DNA of 64,000 nt from an uncultured Acidimicrobiaceae bacterium (GCA_905182135.1 CAJJAG010000002.1:1-64000), one strand, 5' to 3'. Counted from the first letter of the stretch, positions 15,830 to 25,336 are shown. The notes: a model not told the origin generated them from the letters alone. Program-made: numbers and translations.

Positions 15830-17029
15830 GTGGCTAGGTCAGTGATAATCGTTGGAGCGGGTCCCGCTGGCAGTGCGGCGGCGATCGAACTCGCACGGGC
15901 TGGCGCTGACGTGACCCTGATCGATAAGGCTGTCTTTCCTCGCGACAAATGTTGCGGCGATGGCCTGACTGCGGGAGCACTCCGCCATTTAGACCATTTG
16001 GGTCTCGATCCGGCCAACGTGCCAACGTGGCAATCTTTGACCGACGTGTGGGTCACGCTGCCATCGGGCGACCCCATGTTGTTCCCCCTCCCCAAGGGGC
16101 CGGGACAATTTGCCGCTACTGCCGCCCGCCAGGACCTAGATATGGCACTGGTAAACCTCGCGGCCAAGGAAGGCGCCGACATCCGCCAAGGCGTGGCGCT
16201 CGAGTCCGTGGCGCTGTTCGATGACCGGGTCCGTCTCGAGACAACTGCCGGAACCTTCACCGCAGACTGGTTGATCGCTGCAGATGGGATGTGGTCTCCC
16301 ACGCGAAAAGCGCTCGGTCTGAACCAGGGCAGCTACCGAGGTGAATGGCACGCCTCCCGCCAATACTTCAACAACGTTTCGCCTCGCGCCGCGAAAGACC
16401 TCTTCGTATGGTTCGAACGCGACATCCTTCCCGGCTATGTCTGGTGCTTTCCGTTACCTGACAATCGTGCCAACATCGGCTTCGGGGTCGTGCGAGGCGG
16501 CGGACACCGCACCAAAGACATGGGCGACCTATGGCGCAACCTTCTCGAACGCCCCCATATTCGCGAAATCATCGGTGACCAGGCCGAACCTGAAGGCAGC
16601 TACAAGACCTGGCCCATCCCAGCCCGTATCGGCGAACTGCCATTGACGGCGCATCGCACGTTTTTCGTGGGCGATGCCACCGGCGCCTGCGACCCTATGA
16701 CGGGCGAAGGAATCGGCCAGGCATTGCAGACCGGCATGGCCGCAGCCGAGGCGATCCTGTCGACACTGGCGCCAGCTTCGGCTGCAGCCAAGTATGAGCT
16801 CGACACTGACCGCGAGCTTGGCGTCGACATGCGCTTCGCCGCCATGCTCGGGCCAGTCTTGGGAAGCGAGTTCGGCGCCGAATGGGCGTTAAAGACGGCG
16901 GGCATGACCGCATGGACCAGTCGTAACTTCGCCCGCTGGCTCTTCGAGGACTACCCCCGAGCGATGTTGGGAACCCCACGACGCTGGACCAAGGACATGT
17001 TCACCAAGCCCGGCGCATTCTCTGGCTAA
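15830..17029 (+). CDS. Geranylgeranyl reductase family FAD-dependent oxidoreductase
   Basis: 399 aa flavoprotein that probably saturates isoprenoid double bonds, for example in menaquinone side chains or polyprenols. Seen: Rossmann motif IIVGAGPAGSAAA right at the N-terminus, the family motif FPRDKCCGDGLT, the ADGMWSPTRK segment, and the second FAD motif FVGDATGACDPMTGEGIGQA. A longer ATG start at 15788 exists, but GTG 15830 is preferred because TACGCT lies 6 nt upstream and because it places the Rossmann fold directly at the N-terminus, as usual. It is divergent from nrdJ and followed 72 bp later by a PAP2 gene, which could act on polyprenyl phosphates. Confidence 0.88.
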   Translation: MARSVIIVGAGPAGSAAAIELARAGADVTLIDKAVFPRDKCCGDGLTAGALRHLDHLGLDPANVPTWQSLTDVWVTLPSGDPMLFPLPKGPGQFAATAARQDLDMALVNLAAKEGADIRQGVALESVALFDDRVRLETTAGTFTADWLIAADGMWSPTRKALGLNQGSYRGEWHASRQYFNNVSPRAAKDLFVWFERDILPGYVWCFPLPDNRANIGFGVVRGGGHRTKDMGDLWRNLLERPHIREIIGDQAEPEGSYKTWPIPARIGELPLTAHRTFFVGDATGACDPMTGEGIGQALQTGMAAAEAILSTLAPASAAAKYELDTDRELGVDMRFAAMLGPVLGSEFGAEWALKTAGMTAWTSRNFARWLFEDYPRAMLGTPRRWTKDMFTKPGAFSG

Positions 17030-17101
17030 GACAGCAATTTCGTGGGTGTGTCATGGGCTTGCTGAGTCCGGGCAGCGAACAGGCAGGTCTAGGATTATGG
17101 C

Positions 17102-17641
17102 GTGACGGACGCAGGCTCGCTACTGGCAATGGTCGACGAGTGGGACGACCGAGTCGACGAATGGTTCGATCAGATCCGTGGCAACCCGGCATTTGACCGA
17201 CTTTTCTATGCGGCGTCCGAGCTCGCTGATCACAGCAGGATCTGGCACTTGCTAGCAACCGGACGAGCGGCTGCATCGCTACGCGCCGAACCTGCAGCAC
17301 TGCGGGTTGTGCTTGCACTCGCCGTCGAGTCTGGTCTCGTCAACGGCGTAGTCAAGTCGATGTTCAATAGATCGCGCCCGACCATTACCGCTGAGAGACC
17401 TCTCCGGCTTCGTATTCCTCGCACTAGTAGCTTCCCAAGCGGGCATGCCAGCGCCGCCGCAATGTCGGCTGTCCTTCTTGCCGATAAGAGCCGCTTTGGG
17501 CCTGTCTACATCGCTGCAGCAGCTGTGGTCTCAGCCAGCCGAGTCCATGTGCGTATCCACCACGCCTCAGATATCGCCGGAGGCGCCGCTGTCGGCGCCG
17601 CCCTGGGCTTCCTCATCAAACGTCTCGTGCCTCTGCGTTAA
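17102..17641 (+). CDS. PAP2-family membrane phosphatase
   Basis: 179 aa. Lipid or polyprenyl phosphate phosphatase of the PAP2 superfamily with the full catalytic set: K85-x6-RP (KSMFNRSRP), PSGH (112-115) and SR-x5-H-x3-D (SRVHVRIHHASD, 146-157). Helices at about 66-84, 118-128 and 134-146, and a C-terminal GAAVGAALGFLI. GTG 17102 has TAGGAT 6 nt upstream, fitting leaderless expression. The preceding flavoprotein acts on isoprenoids, so a linked role in polyprenol or phospholipid metabolism is reasonable but inferred. The stop codon lies in the first unit of a 15-bp tandem repeat. Confidence 0.88.
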   Translation: MTDAGSLLAMVDEWDDRVDEWFDQIRGNPAFDRLFYAASELADHSRIWHLLATGRAAASLRAEPAALRVVLALAVESGLVNGVVKSMFNRSRPTITAERPLRLRIPRTSSFPSGHASAAAMSAVLLADKSRFGPVYIAAAAVVSASRVHVRIHHASDIAGGAAVGAALGFLIKRLVPLR

Positions 17642-17679
17642 TCAGAACGTCGTTAATCAGAACGTCGTTAATCAGAGCA
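17636..17679. repeat. 15-bp tandem repeat over the PAP2 stop codon
   Basis: CGTTAATCAGAACGT is repeated at 17636, 17651 and (partly, to AGAGC) 17666. The stop TAA of the PAP2 gene (17639-17641) is part of the first unit, so each unit repeats the stop triplet. It looks like a recent slippage duplication. Confidence 0.85.
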
Positions 17680-17822
17680 TCCATAACCGGAACTCCAGCT
17701 GAGAACCCGCCGTTGCCCCCGTTATGGATGTTGTTACCGGGTCCACAGGCGTTTAAAAGGCTCGAAGGTGGCGCGACGCTACGTCTCGGCATTTCGTAGC
17801 AACCTCAGTTGTGGCGACAGCC

Positions 17823-18005
17823 TTAGGCCAGAAGTGGCTCTGGACTCTTGGCCGCAGCAGTTGGAGCAAGCAGGAGACGTAAGTCGAGCAGTAAGTTGGT
17901 CACGTCGCTAGCAGTCACCATGTCACGGGCAGCTAGGTGAAGCAGCTCGTTATCGATCACGGCAAGCGCCTGATCGACCACGTTCATTTCGCTCGTTTCA
18001 GTCAC
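17823..18005 (-). CDS. Small hypothetical protein (60 aa)
   Basis: 60 aa, mostly helical: an acidic N-terminus, ALAVIDNELLHLAARDMV, then SDVTNLLLDLRLLL and an Ala/Pro-rich tail. No known domain was recognised. The GTG start (18003-18005) has TAGGGT 6 nt upstream, the same leaderless arrangement as clear genes nearby. It lies 43 bp downstream of the LLM oxidoreductase on the same strand. Short length keeps confidence modest. Confidence 0.5.
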   Translation of the reverse strand: MTETSEMNVVDQALAVIDNELLHLAARDMVTASDVTNLLLDLRLLLAPTAAAKSPEPLLA

Positions 18006-18048
18006 AGGATCACCCTAACGCGGAATAACCAACGCAGTAGCTCTCGCG

Positions 18049-19020
18049 TCAAGACTGCGGCGCAAGACCTTCGATTGCCTCGTGCACGTTCACACCTGGA
18101 AACGGCATGATCGACAGAGCGGCAGTTGTGACACCGTTGTCGAAATAGCGATCTAGATGCTCGCGGCACTGGTCAACCGACCCGCTGATGATCAGCTCGT
18201 CGACGACCGTTTCAGGAATAGCTGCGAGTGCGCCCTTACGGTCACCTTCGGCCCACAAACCCCAGCTCTCCTCCATGGCCTCTGTCCGTCCCATCCATTC
18301 ATGGAACGCCTTGTACACCGGTACGTTCAGGTACGCGGCGATCGCTCGCCGGCCTTGCTCAAGCACCGCGGCACGGTCTTCGGTTGGAGCGACGAACAGA
18401 CGGGCCACCATTTCGCGCGGCTCGCCTTCGGCGGCTTCGTCCACGATCGCGGTGACCTTGACGACATCCTCGGCGGACAGCCAATTGACGATGGCACCGT
18501 CGCCAAGACGCCCGGCGAGTCGCAACATGCCTTCGCGAAGTGCCGCAATCATGATCGGGGGCTGCTCTTCGAGCCGCACGCCCAGTCTGAATCCCTTGAC
18601 ACTAAACGTGTCGTAATCGTTGGTGACCTTCTCACCGGTGAGGGCAACTCGCAGAAATGCAACCGTGTCTCGAACCCGTTTGTAGGGCTCGTCAAAGGGA
18701 ATGCCATTCCAATTTTCAACGATGACATTCGACGAGCTGCCAACACCGAGCACGAATCGCCCCGGTGCGGCATCGACCATGGAGGCAACAGTTGAGGCCA
18801 TCAACGCTGGACCACGGGTATAGGCCGGGATGATCGCCGTACCGAGACGCATAGACGGTGCCCACTGCGACGCCAGAACCAAAGGGGTGAATGCATCGTG
18901 ACCCATAGCCTCAGCGGTCCACAGGTCGGTGTAGCCCAGCTTCTCGAGCCGCTGGATTACATCCTTCTGTGCATGTAGAGGGCCATCGAGGGGCACGGTC
19001 ATTCCAACACGTTTGGTCAT
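18049..19020 (-). CDS. LLM-class (F420-dependent type) oxidoreductase
   Basis: 323 aa TIM-barrel protein of the luciferase-like monooxygenase family, in Actinobacteria usually using reduced coenzyme F420. Seen: GYTDLWTAEA early strand, RLGTAIIPAYTRGPALMA, GRFVLGVGSSSNVIVENWNG, PPIMIAALREGMLRLAGRLGDGAIVNWL, and a C-terminal SGSVDQCREHLDRYFDNGV, all typical. Substrate unknown. cofC, a F420 biosynthesis gene, is at 41.3 kb. Upstream 19021-19324 (about 300 bp) contains the P450 promoter region and no further gene that I can support. Confidence 0.88.
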   Translation of the reverse strand: MTKRVGMTVPLDGPLHAQKDVIQRLEKLGYTDLWTAEAMGHDAFTPLVLASQWAPSMRLGTAIIPAYTRGPALMASTVASMVDAAPGRFVLGVGSSSNVIVENWNGIPFDEPYKRVRDTVAFLRVALTGEKVTNDYDTFSVKGFRLGVRLEEQPPIMIAALREGMLRLAGRLGDGAIVNWLSAEDVVKVTAIVDEAAEGEPREMVARLFVAPTEDRAAVLEQGRRAIAAYLNVPVYKAFHEWMGRTEAMEESWGLWAEGDRKGALAAIPETVVDELIISGSVDQCREHLDRYFDNGVTTAALSIMPFPGVNVHEAIEGLAPQS

Positions 19021-19324
19021 GGCCTAAGCCTCGCAGGCCGCGCGCCCTACCCCAAAACGCAGCCAGCAAACTTCATCTAGGGTCTCCCAAAGTGGCCTCG
19101 AGCCGGACCACCCGAATGGTCGGCGGTTTGATCACAGATGCGTGGCGATCCGAGCGTGGTGACGATGACAAGCATTGCCGGTCGACCGAGATCCTCACGG
19201 GCCCTCGGCTGATCCCTGATCTGCGAGAAATTGCGAAGCGCCGCGTCACGGAATACAAGCGCCGTGGGGTCCGCTACGGCAATTGGCCTTGGACACACAG
19301 CGTTCGGCCGCGTAGCGTCGTGAT

Positions 19325-20521
19325 ATGGCGAGCGAACCGGTGACCGATTGGGCTAGAGACTTCGACCTGGGTGATCCCCAATACGAGGCAGACCCCTACG
19401 TCATCTGGGATGAGCTTCGCGAGTCGTGTCCTATTGCCCACACCGAACGGCGTGGCGGTGCGTTCCTGCCCACCACCTATGACGATGTGGCCGCCATTGC
19501 CTATGACACCGAGCACTTCTCGTCGCGCCGCACCAGCGTGCTCCCTGATCCACCGGGAGCGACGCTGCTCGTAGCCCCTCCAATCACGTCGGACCCACCG
19601 TTTCACACCAAGGCTCGCCGTGTCCTGCTCGGCTATTTCAGCCCAAAGAACATCACTCACCTCGAAGCTCACACCCGCCAGGTGTGCACCGAGCTACTCG
19701 ACGCGATCGAAGCCACTGGCGAACCGACCGCTGATGCTGCGGGTGACTTTGCCCAGCACATTCCGGTGCGAGTCATCGCCCACATGTTGGGCATCCCTGA
19801 AGCAGACGAAGCCATATTCACTGGCTGGGCCGTAGCCGTCTTTCAAGACGGTGTCGACGACCCCGACATAGTCCGCGATGCCATCAAAGAGATTCTGGCC
19901 TACTTCGAGGTTCAGATTCGAGAACGCAGGATCGAGGGCAAGGACGACCTGCTCACCGGTCTGCTCGAAGCGGAGATGGACGGCGATCCGCTAACCGACA
20001 AGCATCTGCTCGGCACCTGCTTTCTGTTGTTGATGGCCGGCATCGACACCACATGGTCTGGCATCGGCTCTAGCCTTTGGCATCTCGCTACGACACCAAG
20101 CGACCGTGATCGACTTGTGACCGAACCGGCGCTTATGGACAGCGCTGTCGAAGAGTTCCTCCGTGCGTACTCCCCCGTCACGATGGCCCGGGAGGTCATC
20201 GCCGACGTCGAGGTCAATGGCTGTCCAATGCATGCCGGTGACAAGGTCCTGCTGAACTTCCCCGCTGGTAATCGTGACCCGGCTAAGTTCGAGCGTCCCG
20301 ACGAAATTCTCATCGACCGAGAGAAGAACCGGCATTTTGCCTTTGGCATTGGTATCCACCGTTGCTTGGGGTCGAACGTGGCTCGTATGGAAATGCGGGT
20401 CGCCCTCGAAACCTGGCTCGAACGCTTTCCTTCTTTCGCGCTTATACCCGATGCCCAGGTGCGTTGGGGAGGCGCCCAAGTTCGAGGTCCGCGCGAAGTA
20501 CCGGTCACCCTCGTCTCCTAG
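19325..20521 (+). CDS. Cytochrome P450
   Basis: 398 aa soluble bacterial P450 monooxygenase. Seen: I-helix MAGIDTTWS (237-245), ExxR as EFLR (277-280), PERF-equivalent region around NFPAGNRDPAKFERPDE, and the heme-binding FGIGIHRCLG with Cys347. Length is that of class I bacterial P450s, so separate ferredoxin and reductase partners are needed; none is adjacent. TAGCGT lies 6 nt before the ATG. It converges on the molybdopterin oxidoreductase. Substrate (sterol, fatty acid or terpenoid) cannot be told. Confidence 0.93.
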   Translation: MASEPVTDWARDFDLGDPQYEADPYVIWDELRESCPIAHTERRGGAFLPTTYDDVAAIAYDTEHFSSRRTSVLPDPPGATLLVAPPITSDPPFHTKARRVLLGYFSPKNITHLEAHTRQVCTELLDAIEATGEPTADAAGDFAQHIPVRVIAHMLGIPEADEAIFTGWAVAVFQDGVDDPDIVRDAIKEILAYFEVQIRERRIEGKDDLLTGLLEAEMDGDPLTDKHLLGTCFLLLMAGIDTTWSGIGSSLWHLATTPSDRDRLVTEPALMDSAVEEFLRAYSPVTMAREVIADVEVNGCPMHAGDKVLLNFPAGNRDPAKFERPDEILIDREKNRHFAFGIGIHRCLGSNVARMEMRVALETWLERFPSFALIPDAQVRWGGAQVRGPREVPVTLVS

Positions 20522-20649
20522 CCATTTCTGTTCACATCGACATGAGCAGAAAGCCAGCGTTGGCCACGGGCGGAGGGGCCGACGTGGCGATGCTCATCCA
20601 GACACCCCGCTAGTGCAGTGGAATGCCAGGGTCCAGCCCCAGCGTTGCT

Positions 20650-22914
20650 CTAACTGGCCGTGACTTCGACAGGGATTGCATTCAGAGCGCAGTTACCCGA
20701 CAAGACATCGAGCGCAGCATCGTCGGTCAGCGCGTTGGAATTCACACCCGGCTTTGTCTTGGCCGTGTACATCTCGATGCCTGCCTCGTCGTAGCCCCAA
20801 CCATGTGGCAGACACACCACGCCCGGCATGACCTCGTCAGTCACCTCGACCGGAGCGACGACCATGCCGACTCGCGACTGCACCTGCGCTGAGCGACCAT
20901 CGATAAGGCCCAATCGGCTTGCGTCGTCAGGGTGGACCTGCAAGGTGCAGTCGGTCTTACCTTTGATCAGGACATTCAGATTGTGCATCCATGAGTTAAC
21001 CGTCTTCAGTTGTCGACGCCCGATGAGTAGAAGTTGCTCATTCGCCTGTCCGAGCGCCTCGAAAGCTGCAGTGTGACGAGCCAGGTCGTCGATGATCGGC
21101 TGCGGAGCCAGCTCGACCGTGCCTGACACGGTCTTGATCGCATCAGGGAAGCGCTGCACCAGCGGACCGAAGTCTGCACCGCTTGGATACTCGTCGATGA
21201 GTTTGCGCAACGTGAGACCCGCTGGGTTGGCGCCGAAGCCGTCGCCGTGCTGCCCGACGCGAAGTCGGAAATCGATGATCTGCTCGGACCACTCCCATGG
21301 TGCGAGCTCCTCGAAAATTTCGGCTTTGTCGCGGCCGTGTATTGGCGACGAATCGCGACTGAGCTCCTGGTCCACGATCTGGCCCATCATCATGTTGTGC
21401 ACGACGACAGGATCAGTATCGATGGGCTGGCCTTGGATGACAAGCGCCAAACGGCTCAGGATCTGCTCTTCGCTCAGCCCGTCGGTTTCAAAGATCGCCG
21501 GCGAATACTTTGCGAACGATCGGATCATGTTGGCTTCGAACCCGAAGTCATAGTGGCTACGTTCGAGGGCGGATGTCGGTGGCAGGATGACGTGTGCATG
21601 GCGGGCCGTTGCGGTCACGTACGGGTCTACGACTACCAGCAGGTCAAGTTCTTGCATTGCCTGATCGATACGGTTGCTATTTGGGAAGGACCGAACCGGG
21701 TTGCATGCCAACACGAAGAGCGCCTTGATGGCACCCTCGCCGGGCGTAGTTATTTCTTCGGCCAGTGTTGCCGCTGGCAGTTCGCCCTTTGCTTCGGGTC
21801 GACCTGAAGCACGCCCTGTCCAACGACCCAGCTTGAACCCCCGTCCACCAGGGGACGATGGTGTCAAATTCTGCGTTGGTGCGCAGTTAAACATGATGCC
21901 GCCCGGCTTATCCAGATTGCCGGTCAACACGTTGAGCACGTCGGTGGCCCAGCTCGTAATAGTGCCGAACTCGACGGTGTGTGTCCCCATACGGCCGTAG
22001 ACCGCAGCGGTAGGGGCGGCTGCTAGTTCACGAGCGATGCGTCGAGTGGTCGCTGCGTCGATACCGCAACGATCAGCCACGCTCTCGGGCGTGTAGACAG
22101 CTGTCAGTTCTTGCACCTGGTCGACGCCGCTGACGTGTGGCGCTAGCCGTCCGACGTCCACCAGACCTTCGGCAAACAACGTGTTGATCAAGGCCATCAG
22201 CCAGTACGAATCGGTGCCGGGAACGATGGTCAAGTGTTCGGTTGCATTCTCGGCGGTCTTGGTGCGTCGCGGGTCGACGACCACGAACGTGCCCCGCTTG
22301 CGTAGCGCTTCGAGACGTCCGGGAAAGTCGGGCACGGTGAGCAAGCTGCCATTGGACACATACGGGTTGGCCCCGAGCATGAGCAGATAGTCGGTGCGGT
22401 CAAGGTCCGGCAGCGGGAAGAGATCCGGGCGGCCCCACATCAGGCCAGCGCTGACGTGTTTTGGCATCTGATCAACGGTCGAGGCGGAGAAAATATTGGT
22501 GCTGCCGACCGCGTTAAGCACCGATCGGCCATAAAGCAACCCACCAAGATTGTGGACAGTCGGATTACCAAGCACAGTGCCGAGTGCTTGTCGACCGTGC
22601 TGACCAACGATGGGGCCGAGACGTCGTTCTATCTCTTCAAACGCCTCGTCCCAGGTTGCTTCCTTCCAACCGTCCTCAGTGCGGATGCGAGGTGACGTCA
22701 GCCGGTCAGGGTCTTCGTGCAGTTGCTTCAAGGCGGATCCCTTGGGACAGATGAAGCCTTTGGAGTACGGATCGTTCATGTCGCCGCGGATTCGGACGAC
22801 CTTGTCGCCTTTGGTCGTAATTTCCAGCCCACAGCACGCTTCACAGAGTGGGCACGCCCGATGGTGTGTTTTCGTGTCGTCGGTGGCTGTTGTTCCCGCT
22901 GCATCGGTTCCCAT
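20650..22914 (-). CDS. Molybdopterin oxidoreductase with N-terminal [4Fe-4S] site
   Basis: 754 aa, DMSO-reductase superfamily, similar to formate dehydrogenase or assimilatory nitrate reductase subunits. Seen: the iron-sulfur cluster motif CPLCEACC (21-28) with the fourth ligand in FICPKG (Cys56), the Mo-pterin domains (GANPYVSNGS, VVDPRRTKTAE, ALFVLACNPVRSFPN, VVVDPYVTATARHAHVILPP), and a C-terminal dinucleotide-binding part (LQVHPDDASRLGL ... CLPHGWGY). No TAT signal, so probably cytoplasmic. No electron-transfer subunit or Mo-cofactor gene is adjacent. Substrate cannot be assigned; the region that would carry a Mo-ligand Cys/Sec shows neither clearly. Confidence 0.87.
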   Translation of the reverse strand: MGTDAAGTTATDDTKTHHRACPLCEACCGLEITTKGDKVVRIRGDMNDPYSKGFICPKGSALKQLHEDPDRLTSPRIRTEDGWKEATWDEAFEEIERRLGPIVGQHGRQALGTVLGNPTVHNLGGLLYGRSVLNAVGSTNIFSASTVDQMPKHVSAGLMWGRPDLFPLPDLDRTDYLLMLGANPYVSNGSLLTVPDFPGRLEALRKRGTFVVVDPRRTKTAENATEHLTIVPGTDSYWLMALINTLFAEGLVDVGRLAPHVSGVDQVQELTAVYTPESVADRCGIDAATTRRIARELAAAPTAAVYGRMGTHTVEFGTITSWATDVLNVLTGNLDKPGGIMFNCAPTQNLTPSSPGGRGFKLGRWTGRASGRPEAKGELPAATLAEEITTPGEGAIKALFVLACNPVRSFPNSNRIDQAMQELDLLVVVDPYVTATARHAHVILPPTSALERSHYDFGFEANMIRSFAKYSPAIFETDGLSEEQILSRLALVIQGQPIDTDPVVVHNMMMGQIVDQELSRDSSPIHGRDKAEIFEELAPWEWSEQIIDFRLRVGQHGDGFGANPAGLTLRKLIDEYPSGADFGPLVQRFPDAIKTVSGTVELAPQPIIDDLARHTAAFEALGQANEQLLLIGRRQLKTVNSWMHNLNVLIKGKTDCTLQVHPDDASRLGLIDGRSAQVQSRVGMVVAPVEVTDEVMPGVVCLPHGWGYDEAGIEMYTAKTKPGVNSNALTDDAALDVLSGNCALNAIPVEVTAS

Positions 22915-23042
22915 GGCGCCACGGTACGCGACGGCGCCTAACAGCTGCTAGAAATGCTTTAATAACGCTAAATTCAGGTGCCTCGCCCATCTCCTGTGGG
23001 CCCGAAATCGAGACTGTCACACCCCCTGGTCATGATGTATCT

Positions 23043-23306
23043 ATGACTCAGTTGTTTGACACCCACACCTATGCAGACCCCGACGGCCCAACCGGACTCG
23101 CTGACCCTGCCACCACCGCCATCGCCACTGCTCGACATCTGCGCAGCATGCCAGCTGGCGATGACCTCCCACTGCGTTCAACACAGTGGCGCCTCGACGA
23201 CCAGACAATCGAAGTTGGCCGCAAAGGCATTCAGGCCGCACGCCAAGCGCTGCAAGACGCTGCCCGGGTCGGTGTTGCCTCGAACCAGGCCCGCAAGGCC
23301 GCCTGA
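23043..23306 (+). CDS. Small hypothetical protein (87 aa)
   Basis: 87 aa starting MTQLFDTHTYADPDG. The frame is open upstream to 22848, but the ATG at 23043 is favoured by the intergenic position. An Ala-rich helix (GLADPATTAIATARHLRSM) is followed by a basic helical half ending QARKAA. No known domain was recognised. It ends 7 bp before the nuclease lipoprotein start, so the two are likely in one transcript. A different overlapping frame (the upstream extension of the nuclease frame) is less plausible. Confidence 0.5.
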   Translation: MTQLFDTHTYADPDGPTGLADPATTAIATARHLRSMPAGDDLPLRSTQWRLDDQTIEVGRKGIQAARQALQDAARVGVASNQARKAA

Positions 23307-23313
23307 CCAATCA

Positions 23314-24021
23314 GTGAAGCCTGACTGGTTTACACCCAAGGCAACCAGCCTTGTTTCTCCAACCAGCCTTGTTTCTCCAACCAGCCTTGTTTCGCGTTTC
23401 GTCCTTGTTGCCCGTTTCGTCCGTGTAGCAGCAGTCGCTGTCACTTCGCTGTGGTTGCTCGCTGCGTGCGTCGCATCACCTCCAAAAGACAGCTCCTCCC
23501 TTGAGTCAGGCGGAGCATCACCTCTGGACCCAACAACCCGTACCTCGACAAATTTGCAGTCGACAAACCCCTCTCTTGTCTCACCCGGGTTATCTGCTGT
23601 CGTGCAACGAGTCGTCGACGGCGACACCATCATCGTCCGGGCGCAGGACAAGACTGAAACAATCCGGCTGTTGGGCATCGACACACCAGAGAAAGCTGGC
23701 GGACCCCGACCCGCCGAGTGTTTCGGCGCCCAGGCCTCGGCCCGGCTGGCTGAATTGTTACCGCCACGCACCCAGGTTCTCTTGAGCCGCGATATCGAAT
23801 CACGCGATCAATACAGCCGACTGTTGGCCTTCGTGCACCGCTCCGACGATGGCCTTTTCATCAATTTAGCCATGCTCGAAGACGGGTTTGCCTCACCATT
23901 GTTCTTCGCACCCAACCGGTCTGCAGAAGAACTCTTTACCGCTGCAGCGGACACGGCTCGGCGCGAGTGGGTTGGTTTTTGGCCTGGCTGCGGCGCAGCC
24001 AACATTGTGCTCGACAACTAA
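23314..24021 (+). CDS. Thermonuclease-family (SNase) lipoprotein
   Basis: 235 aa. GTG 23314 is the only start between the preceding small gene and the lipobox LLAAC. The n-region is unusually long and contains three ATSLVSPTSLVS-type repeats before the hydrophobic core VRVAAVAVTSLWLLAAC. After a Ser-rich linker comes the nuclease domain: VVDGDTIIVRA, TIRLLGIDTPEK (catalytic Arg, Asp and Glu of staphylococcal-nuclease type), and QYSRLLAFV with the second Arg. Probable cell-surface Ca2+-dependent nuclease. A ribosome-binding site is not clear, so the start stays tentative. Confidence 0.82.
   Translation: MKPDWFTPKATSLVSPTSLVSPTSLVSRFVLVARFVRVAAVAVTSLWLLAACVASPPKDSSSLESGGASPLDPTTRTSTNLQSTNPSLVSPGLSAVVQRVVDGDTIIVRAQDKTETIRLLGIDTPEKAGGPRPAECFGAQASARLAELLPPRTQVLLSRDIESRDQYSRLLAFVHRSDDGLFINLAMLEDGFASPLFFAPNRSAEELFTAAADTARREWVGFWPGCGAANIVLDN
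23343..23396. repeat. 18-bp tandem repeat, three copies
   Basis: AACCAGCCTTGTTTCTCC is present at 23343-23360 and 23361-23378, and with a changed end at 23379-23396. It encodes the repeated Thr-Ser-Leu-Val-Ser-Pro of the nuclease leader region and keeps frame. Confidence 0.9.
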
Positions 24022-24072
24022 GCCTCGCTCTCAGGTCACTTCGTCTCAAAGAGCAGCGCTAGCCTGGCACCC

Positions 24073-24897
24073 ATGACTCTTGCTGAGCGGCTTGGCTACG
24101 ACGCTGACGCACGCCTTCTGATCATTACCAGCGACAACCTCGGCATGTATCACGCAGCAAATGTCGCTTGCTACGAGTCATTGCGCGAAGGCATCGCAAC
24201 GAATGCCTCACTTATGGTCCCCGCACCTTGGGCGCAAGAAGCGGTTCGCGGTTATCGAGATGCTGACGTTGGTGTGCACCTAACCCTGAATGCCAACTTC
24301 AGCTGTTATCGCTGGAACTCGATAACTCATGCCCCCACGTTGCACAGCGGCGAGGGGGGCTTTCCTCGCACCACCGCAGACCTCTGGGAACACGCCGACA
24401 GCGACGAAGTCAGACGAGAATGTCGCGCCCAGATCGAACGAGCTGTGGCGTGGGGGTTCGACCCCACCCATCTCGACAGTCATCTCAACGCGCTGGTGCT
24501 GCGACCCGAACTTTTCGACATCTACATCGATCTTGCCTGCGAGTTCCAGTTGCCTATCCGGCTGGCCGATCAGGCAACCGAAGACACAGCCGGTTTCCCT
24601 CTGCGAACGCTCGCGGAGCAAGAAGGAATCCTGTCCCCAGACCGTACGGCGCAACTCCATGGCGAGGACCGCACGAAAGCTTTCGCTGACTTCGTAGCGT
24701 CTTTGACCGCAGGGGTCACCGAACTCAGTATGCAGCCTGCGGTCGACACGCCCGAACTCCACGCGCTGCTTGGCGACACGCAAGCACGCATTGGTGACCA
24801 CAAGGTTCTTACGCACCCAACCAGCCGCGCCGCTCTTGTGCAGGCCGACGTCGAGCTAATCAGCTGGGCGGCAATCCGGAACCTGCAACGTTCTTAG
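24073..24897 (+). CDS. ChbG/HpnK (YdjC) family carbohydrate deacetylase
   Basis: 274 aa. Family members remove acetyl groups from chitooligosaccharides or hopanoid sugars. Seen: the metal-site strand IITSDNLGM (usually NADDFG), GVHLTLNANF, and HLDSHLNA, matching the HxDSHxH metal motif except that the last His is Asn/Ala here. Two of the classic ligands therefore differ, so activity is uncertain. TAGCCT lies 7 nt before the ATG. The SCP2-like gene converges 34 bp downstream. Confidence 0.82.
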   Translation: MTLAERLGYDADARLLIITSDNLGMYHAANVACYESLREGIATNASLMVPAPWAQEAVRGYRDADVGVHLTLNANFSCYRWNSITHAPTLHSGEGGFPRTTADLWEHADSDEVRRECRAQIERAVAWGFDPTHLDSHLNALVLRPELFDIYIDLACEFQLPIRLADQATEDTAGFPLRTLAEQEGILSPDRTAQLHGEDRTKAFADFVASLTAGVTELSMQPAVDTPELHALLGDTQARIGDHKVLTHPTSRAALVQADVELISWAAIRNLQRS

Positions 24898-24931
24898 CAC
24901 CGCGCACCCAGGATCAGACCCTCGATACGTG

Positions 24932-25336
24932 TCAGCCAGTGGCGGCGGCCACTAAAGCCCGGAAGGATTCGAGGGCGCTGTGATCACTCTGGTTTACCAA
25001 GTTGTCGACAACGAGTTGGTACTCACCCTCGATCTTCAGTTCACCCAGCATGTAGGCAACGAGCGGTGGTTGCTCGCCGGTAATGATCGGCATCAACCGC
25101 TTGGCCTTGCCGATGAATGACACGTTGGCCTTCTTGCCTTTGGTCTCGGGCACGAACTTGCCCGACACGAACGAACTGAGCTGACCATCGGTTACATAGC
25201 CGTGTGCTCGCACCTTGCCATTCGCAGACTCGGCCACTTCGACATCGAAGCTGAACGACAATCCGTCGATTGTTCGCAACGAACCCGCTGCTTCGTTGAC
25301 GGCGTCGAACCATTCGTCGCTCCAAAATTCAGCCAT
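24932..25336 (-). CDS. SCP2 sterol-binding-like protein
   Basis: 134 aa from ATG 25334-25336; the frame is open to 25447, but that would overlap mca much more. Begins MAEFWSDEWFDAVNEAA, followed by alternating strands (LSFSFDVEVAES, KVRAHGYVTDG, KANVSFIGKAK) and a C-terminal LMPIITGEQPPLVAYMLGELKIEGEYQLV, which resembles the SCP2 lipid-pocket end. Lipid carrier is inferred. The start overlaps the end of mca by 8 bp, so translation is coupled. Confidence 0.65.
   Translation of the reverse strand: MAEFWSDEWFDAVNEAAGSLRTIDGLSFSFDVEVAESANGKVRAHGYVTDGQLSSFVSGKFVPETKGKKANVSFIGKAKRLMPIITGEQPPLVAYMLGELKIEGEYQLVVDNLVNQSDHSALESFRALVAAATG

Noticed and set aside
19190-19260. Possible fourth copy of the A/B/C element (CTGATCCCTGATCTGCG, ATTGCGAAGCG)
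   Set aside because: Only one or two short blocks match, their order differs, and no flanking blocks are found. Could be chance.
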